Shown piece after piece: positions 26,179-36,175 of a DNA stretch of 64,000 nucleotides. The notes beneath the pieces were generated by a model. It was not told where the DNA came from and made no database searches. It saw only the letters and a list, made by a program, of their open reading frames with translations. The stretch comes from Lathyrus oleraceus. Taxonomy: Eukaryota > Streptophyta > Magnoliopsida > Fabales > Fabaceae. Each line of letters begins with the position of its first letter. The first letter of the stretch is position 1. Made by a program: the position numbers and the translations under genes. The stretch is taken from the NCBI RefSeq assembly GCF_024323335.1, contig NC_066581.1:227122539-227186538 (forward strand), written 5' to 3'.

Positions 26179-27111
26179 TCGAACCCAGAATCTCTGGTTG
26201 TATTGCCTACTTTTCACCCTTGTTGTGCTATATTATTATTCTTTATCTGACATATTTTTGTACAATTTGGGATGAATGTATTGATTGTAATGTGTGAATT
26301 GCTTGATATACATTTGCTTGTGTGCTTTGGTGATCTGTGAGATGAGTTCTATACCCGAACTCGAGTGCACTCTAGGATAGGAGAATGGCATAGTCTTGTC
26401 GATTGGTGTGGAGTAGTCCTTAGCCAATTGACTTGCGAGCCCATTCACTTGGTGGAGGTCATGTTGAACTAATAATGTCACACAAGTTATTTGTGGTTAG
26501 ACATTATTCTTTCAATCATGTTCCGCAGAAGCCGAGGACCTTAGTTTACCAAACCCATCTTGGCCTATTTTTAGGACCGTAGTGCGGAGGTCGTTCAGAT
26601 GTCAGTTCTGATACGATTGTCACGCGATACTACACTCATAAGAGTTTCTCTTGAGAATATTCTTGGAATACGAGTATTCGTTCCTCCGATAATATTCGAA
26701 AGATGGAACGATGATTATGGGAACCTCTGATAGAACATGTCTGGCAGGTTTAAACCCTAGTACACTCCCTTTGGGTGGTTCTTAACCGAGACTCCATGCT
26801 CGTGACTCTCAACAAACCCGTGATTCGTGGTTGAGTCGTTCAAACATTGTTAATATCAATGGATCCCGGATCAGGTGTAAAACCTAAAATCCATCAAAGC
26901 GGCTGGTTGATATTAAGAATGTCTGAACCGGTTCATGTACCGTTAATATCAATGGAACTTGGGTGTCGATAAGGTGAAAACCTAAATCCACCAAAATGGA
27001 TGATTGATATTAGGGATACATAGAGCTTTCCCACGACCTTTGTTTGGTGTGCTTTGTTTGATCCTTGAGTGTGTTTGTTGCATTCATGCATTCACGCATT
27101 CATTCGCATTC
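26179..27111 (+). other. 5' UTR of element E
   Basis: A 0.93-kb leader with no credible gene. It is closely related to C's leader (51849-52695): both contain GATGAGTTCTATACCCGAAC and a stretch ending GACCTTTGTTTGGTGTGCTT. It includes two copies of an AATATCAATGG-type segment (26850-27015). Confidence 0.85.
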
Positions 27112-28620
27112 ATGTCATCAAAAAAGAAAATTTTCAAGGAACTTAAAGGGTTATTTGCAAAATTTTCAGACATGGAAAGACCAAAAAGGCATACAAAGAA
27201 GTACAGCTTTAAGCAGCCCGATGTAAAAGAGTTAAGGAATCTGACATCGTATGTATTAGATCCCTTGGGTTTCAAAGCTCGATATGGAAAGCTTCTGCCG
27301 CTGTTGACTACTCAAGTGGATGAGGGATTGATGAGCACTCTTGCTCAGTTCTATGATCCGCTCTATCATTGCTTCTTATTTCCGGACTTCCAGTTGTTGC
27401 CGACTTTGGAAGAATACTCTCACCTTATTGGGATTCCGATTCTGGATCAAGTGCCGTTCAGTGGCTTAGAGAGTATTCCATCTGCTCGAGAGATTTCCAG
27501 TCTGTTGCATATAGATGAAGATCTGATTAGAGCTAATCTGACTACCAAAGGCGGAATTCAGGGTTTTCCCTCCGAGTTCCTTATTGCTCAAGCCATTTTC
27601 TATGGGAAGGCCATGAGTGAGGATGCCTTTGAGGCTCTATTCGTACTGCTCATCTATGGATTGGTGCTATTTCCCAACTTCGACAAGTTCGTCGACATGA
27701 ATGCCATTAGGATCTTTTCAGTCCTTAATCCAGTTCCGACCTTGTTGGGTGATGCATATGTCTCCTTGCATCTAAGGAATATGAAGAATGGAGGAGTCAT
27801 TGTCTGCTGTTTACCCCTGCTGTACAAGTGGTTTATTTCGCACTTGCCGCAGACAGTTGCTTTCAAGGAGAACAAGGGATGTCTACGGTGGTCTCAGAGA
27901 CTCATGTCTCTCATCAATGATGATATCACCTGGTATGATCGCGTGTATGATACCGTTCAGATCATTAATTCTTGTGGTGAATTCCCCAATGTGCCTCTTC
28001 TTGGTACATGTGGTGGGATTACCTACAACCCTACGCTTGCACGTCGTCAGCTTGGGTTCCCCCTAAAGGATAAACCCCATAACATTCTGTTAGAAGGTGT
28101 GTTCTTTCAGGAGGGTAAAGATCCCCAAGGCCTGAAAGCCAGATTTGTCCGCGCTTGGCGCAATATTCGCATAAAGAGTAGGAATGAATTGGGTCCAAAG
28201 AACTGCATTGCTTTGGAGCCATACACCTCTTGGGTCAGACAGAGGGCTGCTACCTACTTGATGCCGTATGATCATCCGAGACCTACACTGTTGGATGTGG
28301 CTGGGCCTTCAACCCTCCCTACCCAACGTGTAGAGGAGTTGAGAGAAGAAGACCTTTCGCGTGCCTGGATCCGCGAGAGAGAGGAATTGCTGCAGCAGCT
28401 CAAGGAGAAGGATGATATGATTGAATTTCTCGAGCACCGAGTGATCGACGATCCGAACGACACTTGGACTTCTTTGCTTCCTCAGTCTTCCAAATTCTGG
28501 AAAAGGAAGTATGATCAACTTGCAAAAGAGAAAGCTGATATGGAGGCTGCCTATGAGAGAGAGATCAAGAAGTTGTACACTTCTCGTCTTCCACCATCCC
28601 GAGCTAATAGGGATCCATAG
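27112..28620 (+). CDS. Element E ORF1 protein (function unknown)
   Basis: This 502-residue protein precedes gag. The ATG at 27112 is chosen because MSSKKKIFKELKGLFAKF starts the region conserved with element C; the open frame extends upstream only through non-ATG codons. It opens with a basic segment (KRHTKKYSFKQPD), followed by a long globular part with LPTLEEYSHLIGIPIL, LLIYGLVLFPNFDKFVDM and LPLLYKWFISHLP. It ends in a charged, probably helical section (WIREREELLQQLKEKDDM). It has no catalytic motif that I recognise and no signal peptide or membrane segment. An extra ORF here is a hallmark of Ogre elements. Conservation between A, C and E points to a real function in the element's life cycle, but which is unknown. 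The TLEEYSHLIGIP motif is loosely like plant mobile-domain proteins. Confidence 0.9.
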   Translation: MSSKKKIFKELKGLFAKFSDMERPKRHTKKYSFKQPDVKELRNLTSYVLDPLGFKARYGKLLPLLTTQVDEGLMSTLAQFYDPLYHCFLFPDFQLLPTLEEYSHLIGIPILDQVPFSGLESIPSAREISSLLHIDEDLIRANLTTKGGIQGFPSEFLIAQAIFYGKAMSEDAFEALFVLLIYGLVLFPNFDKFVDMNAIRIFSVLNPVPTLLGDAYVSLHLRNMKNGGVIVCCLPLLYKWFISHLPQTVAFKENKGCLRWSQRLMSLINDDITWYDRVYDTVQIINSCGEFPNVPLLGTCGGITYNPTLARRQLGFPLKDKPHNILLEGVFFQEGKDPQGLKARFVRAWRNIRIKSRNELGPKNCIALEPYTSWVRQRAATYLMPYDHPRPTLLDVAGPSTLPTQRVEELREEDLSRAWIREREELLQQLKEKDDMIEFLEHRVIDDPNDTWTSLLPQSSKFWKRKYDQLAKEKADMEAAYEREIKKLYTSRLPPSRANRDP

Positions 28621-28918
28621 GATGTTATTTACCTTTTCTCTTTGTAATATTTAAAAGAATGCTGTACTTCTTTGTCTTAATATTTTGAATGAAATATTTT
28701 CCATGAGCAATCAAAATGTTTAAATATTTGAAATGTTGCAAACAAAACCCTAAGGGTTCCTTGAAAATTAAAGCATTTGCACAAGCATTTCATGCATCAT
28801 TCTTGCATAAACAGGTACCCATCTTTTCCTGGTCTTCCGGTTCTAACATCTGCTCTTCATTTATTTTGAAGACAAGCTGACTCACCGGTATTATACGAGA
28901 GTCAACTCTGCAAGGATT
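28621..28918 (+). other. Spacer between ORF1 and gag in element E
   Basis: It contains AG dinucleotides in splice-acceptor-like settings (ATAAACAG near 28814 and ATTTATTTTGAAG near 28872). From there the sequence is open in frame to the gag ATG and encodes DKLTHRYYTRVNSARI, which C and, more weakly, A share. Confidence 0.6.
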
Positions 28919-31900
28919 ATGGAGCAGTTGGAACAAGAGAACCAGAGTTTGAGAGATGAAGTCGCCAGACTTGGCGCTCTGATGGAGCAACTTCTTGCTG
29001 CCCAGAATCAGCCTGCTCCTCAACCAGCAACTCCGGTTCAGCGGACTGTTATCTCTGAGATCGCTACTTCGTCGGTGCCTGTTAGTGCCCAGCAGCCAAA
29101 TGCCATGCCTCCCGGTTTTCCTTGGGGGATGCCTCCTGGCTTCATGCCTGATCTGCCAGCTCCAACATTTGCTCAAATGCCGGCATCTAGCCCGGTCCCT
29201 ATACCTGTTCCTCCTGTCGTGCATACCATGCCGAGGGTAGACGACACCATTTATCACTCTGAAGCGTCTGAGGGCTCAGATGTACATGAGAAAATGGATG
29301 CAATGAACGATCAATTCCTCGAGCTGAGAAAGGAATTGAGAACTCTTAGAGGCAAAGATCTCTTCGGCAAGTCAGCAGCCGAACTTTGTCTAGTTCCCGG
29401 TGTTAAAATACCAGTCAAATTCAAGGTCCCAGACTTTGAAAAGTATAAAGGGAACACTTGTCCTTTGGCACACTTAGTCATGTATGCCAGAAAGATGTCC
29501 ACGCAGACCGACAACGATCAACTCTTGATCCACTACTTTCAAGACAGTTTGTCTGGTGCTGCTCTACGTTGGTACATGAGCTTGGACAGCGTCAACATCC
29601 GCTCTTTCAATGACCTTGGCGAAGCTTTCGTCAAGCAATACAAATACAATGTTGACATGGCGCCTGACAGAGATCAACTCAGGTCTATGTCACAAAAGGA
29701 CAAAGAGACGTTCAAGGAGTACGCCCAGAGATGGCGTGAGCTGGCAGCTCAAATCACTCCACCATTAGAAGAGAAAGAGATGACCAAGATCTTTCTGAAG
29801 ACTCTTGGGTCATTTTATTATGAGAGAATGGTGGCCAGCGCTCCCTCTGATTTCACCGAGATGGTGAACATGGGGATGCGTCTTGAAGAAGGTGTCCGTG
29901 AAGGACGATTGGCAAAAGATGATGGTTCTTCCTCTAAGCGTTATGGAGCGTTTAAGAGGAAAGAAGGCGAAGCGCATGCTGTGCAGTCTCAGCCCAAGCA
30001 TCGAAGACCCTCTGTTCAGAGGAAGCCTGCACATCATTCCAAACATCAGCATCAGGTGGCTAGTGTGGCACCTGTATTCAAGGATAATGCTCAACAGTAT
30101 CAGCATCAGCAGCAATATCCACAACCGCAATATCAACAGCAACAGCAACGTCCACAGCAACAGGCTTACCAGCCTCGTGGAAGTACAACCAACCAAGCAA
30201 ATGTGAACTATGATAGGAAGAAGGTCAGCTTCGACCCTATTCCGATGACATATACAGAGCTTTATCCCTCCTTGTTGGAGAGGAAATTGGTTTCACCCAG
30301 GGATCCTCCTGCAATTCCTGCCAATCCGCAATGGTGGTACAAACCAGACCAGCATTGTGTCTACCATTCCGGTGCTCCGGGCCATAACGTTGAGAACTGT
30401 TTCCCGCTGAAGAATAAGGTTCAAGACCTTATGAGAAGTGGAATTCTAAGTTTCGAAGACTCCAACCCTAATGTTACCAGGAACCCATTGCCTTCGCATG
30501 GGAAATCCGTGAATATGATCCAGGAAGACCTTGGGAAGTACAAGGTGAAGTATGTCAGTCACATCCGGCAGTCATTGGTTGGATTACATAAGATGCTGTG
30601 TCAGCACAGTCATTTGAAGCATAACCACGATAAGTGCCGTGTCTGTTCTGTTAACCGCTTGGGTTGTGACCAGGTTCGCCGAGAACTGCAAACGCTGTTG
30701 AATGAAGGTACCATTGAGATTCTCCAGAATCGCAATGTTGATGTTGTTGAGCCCGAAGTGAGTGTCATCTCCCCGGTGTTCAAGTTGCCAGAGCCAGTTG
30801 TTATTCGCTACAATAGCAACAAGCCCAAAGCTTCCCCTGCTTTGATTATCAAGCCAGCCGGCCCTGTGCCGTATTCATCTGATAAAGCTGTACCTTTCAG
30901 ATACAATCCTGTTGCTGTCCAGGATGGGGTTGAAGTACCTTTGCCTTCCACTTCCGTGACCACTATCGCTGATGTTAGTGGATTGACCCGCAGTGGTCGT
31001 GTCTTTTCTGCGCCTGCTAAGGCTGTTGCTTCTGAATCTGTTGAGCGTCCTGTGGGGACTGCTGTGAATGTTCAGAATCCGGCACTTGATGTTGCCAAAC
31101 CCTCCTCGTCTATACAAAAGACTCCTATTTCTTCAGATGGCCCGAGTGGCATTGTTGATGAAGAATCTGATGAGATGCTAAGGCTCATCAGAAAGAGTGA
31201 GTACAATATTGTAGACCAGCTTCTACACACGCCCTCCAAGATTTCCATTCTTTCTCTATTGCTGAATTCAGAACCTCATAGGGAGTCTCTTCAGAAAGTC
31301 TTGGACCTGGCATATGTCGATCACGACGTCACCTTGGAACAATTTGATAGCATTGTTGCAAACATTACCGCTTGCAACACTTTGAGCTTTTGTGACGCTG
31401 ATCTCCCTGAGGAGGGAAGAGACCACAACATGGCTTTACATATATCTATGAATTGCAAATCTGATGCAATGTCCAATGTGTTGGTGGACACTGGATCGTC
31501 CCTTAATGTATTGCCAAAATCCACACTCTCCAGATTGTCATATCAAGGTCCTCCTATGAGGCAGAGTGGGGTTGTTGTAAAAGCTTTTGATGGGTCGCGT
31601 AAGACCGTGATTGGGGAAGTGGATCTCCCAATCAAGATAGGACCAAGTGATTTCCAGATCACTTTCCAAGTAATGGATATTCACCCATCATACAGCTGTC
31701 TCTTGGGCAGACCATGGATTCACGAAGCTGGCGCCGTGACATCCACCCTACACCAAAAGCTGAAGTTTGTCAAAAACAAGAAATTGGTTGTAGTAGGGGG
31801 AGAAAAGGCTCTCCTGGTCAGTAACTTGTCTTCTTTCTCGTACATTGATGCAGAGGATGAAGTTGGAACTCAGTTTCAAGCTTTATCTATTGATAAACCA

Positions 31901-32227
31901 ATCGAGAAGAAGTCTCCTTCATTCACTTCCTACCGTGATGCTAAGCTGGCCATTGAATGTGGTGCAGTCGCTGGATTAGGGAAAGTGCTTGAACTCGAAG
32001 ATAACCGATCCCGGACTGGCATTGGCTATGGTTCTGGGGCATTCAATGAGAAAGGTCTGTTCACTAGTGGAGGATTCATCTATGCTGATCAACCTGCAGA
32101 AGAGGAAGCTGCTGCTATCATTGAAGAAGAAGATGCAGAAGATTTGAACAATTTTGTTATTCCTGGTGGTGTCTGCCACAATTGGGTCGCTGTAGATGTT
32201 CCTACAGTTATCCATAGATCAGAGTAA
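28919..32227 (+). CDS. gag-pro: Element E Gag-protease polyprotein
   Basis: This 1102-residue open frame encodes the structural and protease proteins of the element's virus-like particle. Residues 1-26 form a heptad-like coiled coil (MEQLEQENQSLRDEVARL). The capsid-like Gag domain spans about 155-330 (KFKVPDFEKYKG, FKEYAQRWRELAAQ). A Gln-rich stretch lies at about 390-417. A variant zinc knuckle, CX2HX5HX4C (CVYHSGAPGHNVENC), sits at about 480-494. The aspartic protease active site DTGSS is at about 856-860. The stop TAA (32225-32227) lies inside the splice donor GTAATT, so translation ends here only on unspliced RNA. Upstream sequence is also open and conserved, so the true start could be earlier. 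No internal damage is visible. Confidence 0.93.
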   Translation: MEQLEQENQSLRDEVARLGALMEQLLAAQNQPAPQPATPVQRTVISEIATSSVPVSAQQPNAMPPGFPWGMPPGFMPDLPAPTFAQMPASSPVPIPVPPVVHTMPRVDDTIYHSEASEGSDVHEKMDAMNDQFLELRKELRTLRGKDLFGKSAAELCLVPGVKIPVKFKVPDFEKYKGNTCPLAHLVMYARKMSTQTDNDQLLIHYFQDSLSGAALRWYMSLDSVNIRSFNDLGEAFVKQYKYNVDMAPDRDQLRSMSQKDKETFKEYAQRWRELAAQITPPLEEKEMTKIFLKTLGSFYYERMVASAPSDFTEMVNMGMRLEEGVREGRLAKDDGSSSKRYGAFKRKEGEAHAVQSQPKHRRPSVQRKPAHHSKHQHQVASVAPVFKDNAQQYQHQQQYPQPQYQQQQQRPQQQAYQPRGSTTNQANVNYDRKKVSFDPIPMTYTELYPSLLERKLVSPRDPPAIPANPQWWYKPDQHCVYHSGAPGHNVENCFPLKNKVQDLMRSGILSFEDSNPNVTRNPLPSHGKSVNMIQEDLGKYKVKYVSHIRQSLVGLHKMLCQHSHLKHNHDKCRVCSVNRLGCDQVRRELQTLLNEGTIEILQNRNVDVVEPEVSVISPVFKLPEPVVIRYNSNKPKASPALIIKPAGPVPYSSDKAVPFRYNPVAVQDGVEVPLPSTSVTTIADVSGLTRSGRVFSAPAKAVASESVERPVGTAVNVQNPALDVAKPSSSIQKTPISSDGPSGIVDEESDEMLRLIRKSEYNIVDQLLHTPSKISILSLLLNSEPHRESLQKVLDLAYVDHDVTLEQFDSIVANITACNTLSFCDADLPEEGRDHNMALHISMNCKSDAMSNVLVDTGSSLNVLPKSTLSRLSYQGPPMRQSGVVVKAFDGSRKTVIGEVDLPIKIGPSDFQITFQVMDIHPSYSCLLGRPWIHEAGAVTSTLHQKLKFVKNKKLVVVGGEKALLVSNLSSFSYIDAEDEVGTQFQALSIDKPIEKKSPSFTSYRDAKLAIECGAVAGLGKVLELEDNRSRTGIGYGSGAFNEKGLFTSGGFIYADQPAEEEAAAIIEEEDAEDLNNFVIPGGVCHNWVAVDVPTVIHRSE

Positions 32228-32498
32228 TTGTTCATTTTGTTTAAAACCCTTCTCCCATGCCAAAAGGAGAAGTGATGACATTGTTGGCAAAGCATATATA
32301 CAATGATATTTTCATTCAATTTTTGCATTGTTAAACATTTGTTTTTCCTTTGTTTTCACTTTTTGCTTTCTTTATGAAATCAGTGATCACAAAAAACCAT
32401 AAAAACAAAATAAAAGCTATCAAAGCAACATTTTTCATCTGCATAATGATTTGCTTGTTTAAATGCTGAAGTTTTTCTTAACCAAAATCATTATGCAG
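32224..32498 (+). other. Intron separating protease and reverse transcriptase (element E)
   Basis: The donor GTAATT begins at 32224 and the acceptor TTATGCAG ends at 32498 (275 bases, T-rich toward the 3' end). Splicing removes the gag-pro stop and keeps the frame into ILKPIEHND. Element C has the same arrangement and splice sites, and Ogre elements are known to have an intron here. Confidence 0.8.
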
Positions 32499-35400
32499 GT
32501 TGATCCTAAAACCCATTGAACATAATGATCCAACGCCATCTCCCAATTTTGAATTCCCTGTATTTGAGGCAGAAGAAGATGACGTCGAAGAGATCCCTGA
32601 TGAGATCACCCGTCTCCTTGAGCACGAAGAGAAGATCATTCAGCCGCATCTCGAAGACTTGGAAACAGTCAACTTGGGATCTGAAGATTGTGAGCGCCTG
32701 GTGAAGATTGGGGCACTTCTTGAAGGGTCTGTTAAGGAAGATTTGATCAGCTTGCTACGAGAATATTCAGATATCTTTGCTTGGTCCTATGAAGACATGC
32801 CGGGTTTAGATACAGATATTGTGCAACATTTCCTGCCTTTGAAGCCTGAGTGCGTGCCTGTGAAGCAGAAGCTCAGAAGAACTCATCCAGATATGGCAGT
32901 GAAGATCAAAGAGGAAGTTCAGAAGCAAATTGATGCGGGGTTTCTGGTGACTTCGACATATCCTCAATGGGTGGCCAATATTGTGCCTGTTCCTAAGAAG
33001 GACGGAAAAGTCCGTATGTGCGTTGATTATAGAGATTTGAATAAAGCTAGTCCAAAAGATGATTTTCCTCTACCACACATTGACATGTTGGTAGACAATA
33101 CAGCTAAATTCAAAGTCTTTTCCTTTATGGACGGATTTTCCGGATATAATCAAATCAAGATGGCACCAGAGGATATGGAGAAGACAACATTCATCACACC
33201 TTGGGGAACATTCTGTTATCGAGTGATGCCCTTCGGTTTGAAGAACGCCGGAGCCACGTATCAACGAGCTATGACTACCTTGTTTCATGATATGATGCAC
33301 AAGGAGATAGAAGTCTATGTTGATGATATGATTGCTAAGTCCCGAACGGAAGTTGAGCATATTGAGCATTTGTTGAAGCTTTTTCAGCGTTTGAGGAAAT
33401 TCCAGCTTCGTCTGAATCCGAACAAATGTACTTTTGGAGTCCGTTCCGGAAAGTTGTTGGGTTTTGTGGTAAGTGAAAGAGGTATTGAGGTTGATCCTGC
33501 AAAGGTCAAAGCAATACAAGAGATGCCCGCACCCAAAACTGAGAAGCAAGTCCGAGGTTTTCTTGGCCGCTTGAACTACATTTCCAGATTTATATCCCAC
33601 ATGACTGCCACATGTGCGCCGATATTCAAGCTCCTCCGGAAAGATCAGTCTCATGATTGGACCGAGGATTGCCAGAAAGCTTTCGACAGTATCAAGATTA
33701 TCTGTCTGAACCTCCGATTTTGTCTCCGCCTGTGGAAGGAAGACCTCTGATTATGTACTTGACAGTTCTTGAAGACTCGATGGGTTGTGTACTCGGTCAA
33801 CAAGATGAATCAGGGAAGAAGGAGTTTGCTATCTACTACCTCAGTAAGAAGTTTACTGATTGTGAGTCTCGGTACTCTATGCTTGAGAAGACGTGCTGTG
33901 CTTTAGCTTGGGCAGCTAAGCGTTTGCGCCAGTACATGATTAATCATACAACTTGGTTGATATCCAGAATGGATCCAATTAAGTATATCTTCGAGAAGCC
34001 TGCTTTAACTGGGAGGATTGCCCGTTGGCAGATGCTGTTGTCTGAGTATGATATTGAGTATCGAGCTCAGAAAGCTATCAAAGGTAGTATCTTGGCTGAC
34101 CATTTAGCGCACCAGCCAATTGAAGATCATCAGTCTGTTCAGTATGACTTCCCTGACGAGGAAATTCTGTATTTGAAGATGAAAGATTGCGATGAGCCTA
34201 CACTTGATGAAGGTCCAGAACCTGGTTCCAGATGGACGATGGTGTTTGATGGCGCTGTTAATCAATATGGAAATGGAATTGGGGCAGTAATTGTTAATCC
34301 CCAGGGATCGCACATTCCATTTACAGCAAGGCTAACCTTCAAATGCACGAATAATATGGCGGAGTATGAAGCCTGTATTATGGGACTTGAAGAATGCATT
34401 GACTTAAGAATCAAGTATCTTGATGTCTATGGTGATTCAGCTTTGGTTGTCAATCAGATCAAAGGTGAATGGGAGACAAATCAACCAGGTCTCATCCCAT
34501 ACAGAGATTACGCAAGGAGAATTTCAACTTTCTTTACAGAAGTTGAATTTTATCATATTCCTCGAGAGGATAATCGGATGGCAGATGCCCTTGCAACGCT
34601 TGCTTCCATGATAGTTGTCAGATGGTGGAATGATGTTCCCAATATTACTGTGATGCGTTTGGACAGACCCGCTCACATATTTGCAATCGAAGACGTGAAA
34701 GATGACAAGCCTTGGTACTTTGATATCAAGAATTTCCTCCAGAACCAGGTCTACCCGCCTGGGGCATCAAACAAAGATAGGAAAACTTTGAGAAGGTTGT
34801 CAGGCAGTTTCTACCTCAGTGGTGAAGTGCTGTACAAGAGAAATTTTGATATGGTTTTGCTCAGATGCGTGGATAGACACGAAGCAAACCTGTTGATGAC
34901 TGAGGTCCATGAGGGTTCATTTGGTACTCATTCCAATGGACATGCCATGGCTAAGAAAATGTTGAGAGCAGGCTACTATTGGCTGACAATGGAGTCTGAC
35001 TGTTGCAAGTATGTGAAGAGATGTCACAAGTGTCAAATTTATGCGGATAAGATTCATATTCCTCCGACACTCCTGAACGTGATTTCGTCACCATGGCCTT
35101 TCTCTATGTGGGGAATCGACATGATCGGCATGATTGAGCCGAAAGCGTCCAACGGACATCGGTTTATTCTCGTAGCAATTGATTACTTCACCAAATGGGT
35201 TGAAGCCGCTTCGTACGCGAATGTAACCAGACAGGTGGTTGTGAAATTTATCAAGAATCAGTTGATTTGCCGTTATGGTGTGCCAGAGAGGATCATTACT
35301 GATAATGGATCCAATCTGAACAACAAGATGATGGATGAGTTGTGCGCTGAGTTCAAGATTGCACATCATAACTCTTCTCCTTACAGACCTAAGATGAATG

Positions 35401-35956
35401 GGGCTGTTGAAGCTGCTAACAAGAATATCAAGAGAATTATCCAGAAGATGACTGTTACGTACAAAGATTGGCATGAGATGCTGCCATTTGCTTTGCATGG
35501 ATATCGTACGTCTGTACGCACTTCAACAGGGGCAACCCCTTTCTCTCTTGTTTATGGCATGGAAGCCGTTCTCCCAGTAGAGGTGGAGATCCCATCAATG
35601 CGAGTCTTGATGGAAGCCAAGTTGACTGATGCTGAATGGATTCAGAGTCGTTATGACCAGTTGAATCTGATTGAAGAGAAGAGATTAACTGCCATGTGCC
35701 ATGGTCAGTTATATCAGCAAAGAATGAAGAGAGCATTCGACAAGAAGGTCAAGCCTCGTGTGTTCCGAGAAGGTGACCTTGTGCTCAAGAAAGTTTTGTC
35801 TTTCACGCCCGATTCCAGGGGCAAGTGGACTCCAAACTACGAGGGTCCATATGTTGTTAAGAGAGCCTTTTCAGGCGGAGCTTTGATGCTTACAACAATG
35901 GATGGGGAGGATTTCACTCGTCCTGTGAATTCAGATGCAGTTAAGAGATACTTTGC

Positions 35957-35960
<4 letters not shown>
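32499..35960 (+). pseudogene. pol: Element E pol: RT, two RNase H domains, integrase; one frameshift
   Basis: Read from the intron acceptor. Reverse transcriptase spans about 32870-33560 (VRMCVDYRDLNKASPKDDFP, YVDDMIAKS at about 33316). Next is a gypsy-type RNase H that has lost part of its acidic signature (RPLIMYLTVLEDSMGC). A second, archaeal-type RNase H follows, with FDGAVN, MAEYEAC, YGDSA and the final acidic pair region (about 34240-34620). Integrase has a zinc-binding part (HEGSFGTHSNGH ... CHKCQ, about 34907-35035) and core residues in GIDMIG, TDNGSN and GAVEAAN (about 35115, 35300, 35400). The frame shifts by one base near 33690-33700, between RT and RNase H, so the segments 32499-33750 and 33657-35960 overlap in different frames. 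No other damage is seen. A recent mutation or a sequence error are both possible. Confidence 0.92.

Positions 35961-35992
<32 letters not shown>
35959..35992 (+). repeat. A34 tract fused to the integrase stop codon
   Basis: The TAA stop of integrase runs directly into an unbroken A run of about 34 bases, then an A-rich stretch to about 36010. Confidence 0.95.
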
Positions 35993-35993
<1 letters not shown>

Positions 35994-36013
35994 AAATGAA
36001 AAAAAAACAGAAT

Positions 36014-36175
36014 AGCTCGCTAGGTTGAAAACCCGAAAGGGCGGCTTAGGCAAAAATGAGCGTCTCGGTGGAGAACCCGCAAGGGTAATCCAGGCAAAAA
36101 TTAGAGACTTGAAAAAAGAATATATTTGCATCCCGCTAGACTGAGTACCTCACTCTGGGGCAATCTAGGCAAAAA
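36014..36175 (+). repeat. GNRA-capped hairpin modules in E's 3' UTR
   Basis: CCCGAAAGGG and CCCGCAAGGG form short stems capped by GAAA and GCAA loops. Outer arms AGGTTG/CGGCTT and GGT/ATCC can pair. A third, looser copy (CCTCACTCTGGGG) follows. Each module ends in AGGCAAAAAT(TAG). The position and sequence match the three modules after A's integrase stop. Confidence 0.78.

Noticed and set aside
28790..29257. 155-codon minus-strand frame overlapping the start of E's gag
   Set aside because: It is a shadow of the conserved gag frame, and the sense strand explains the conservation.
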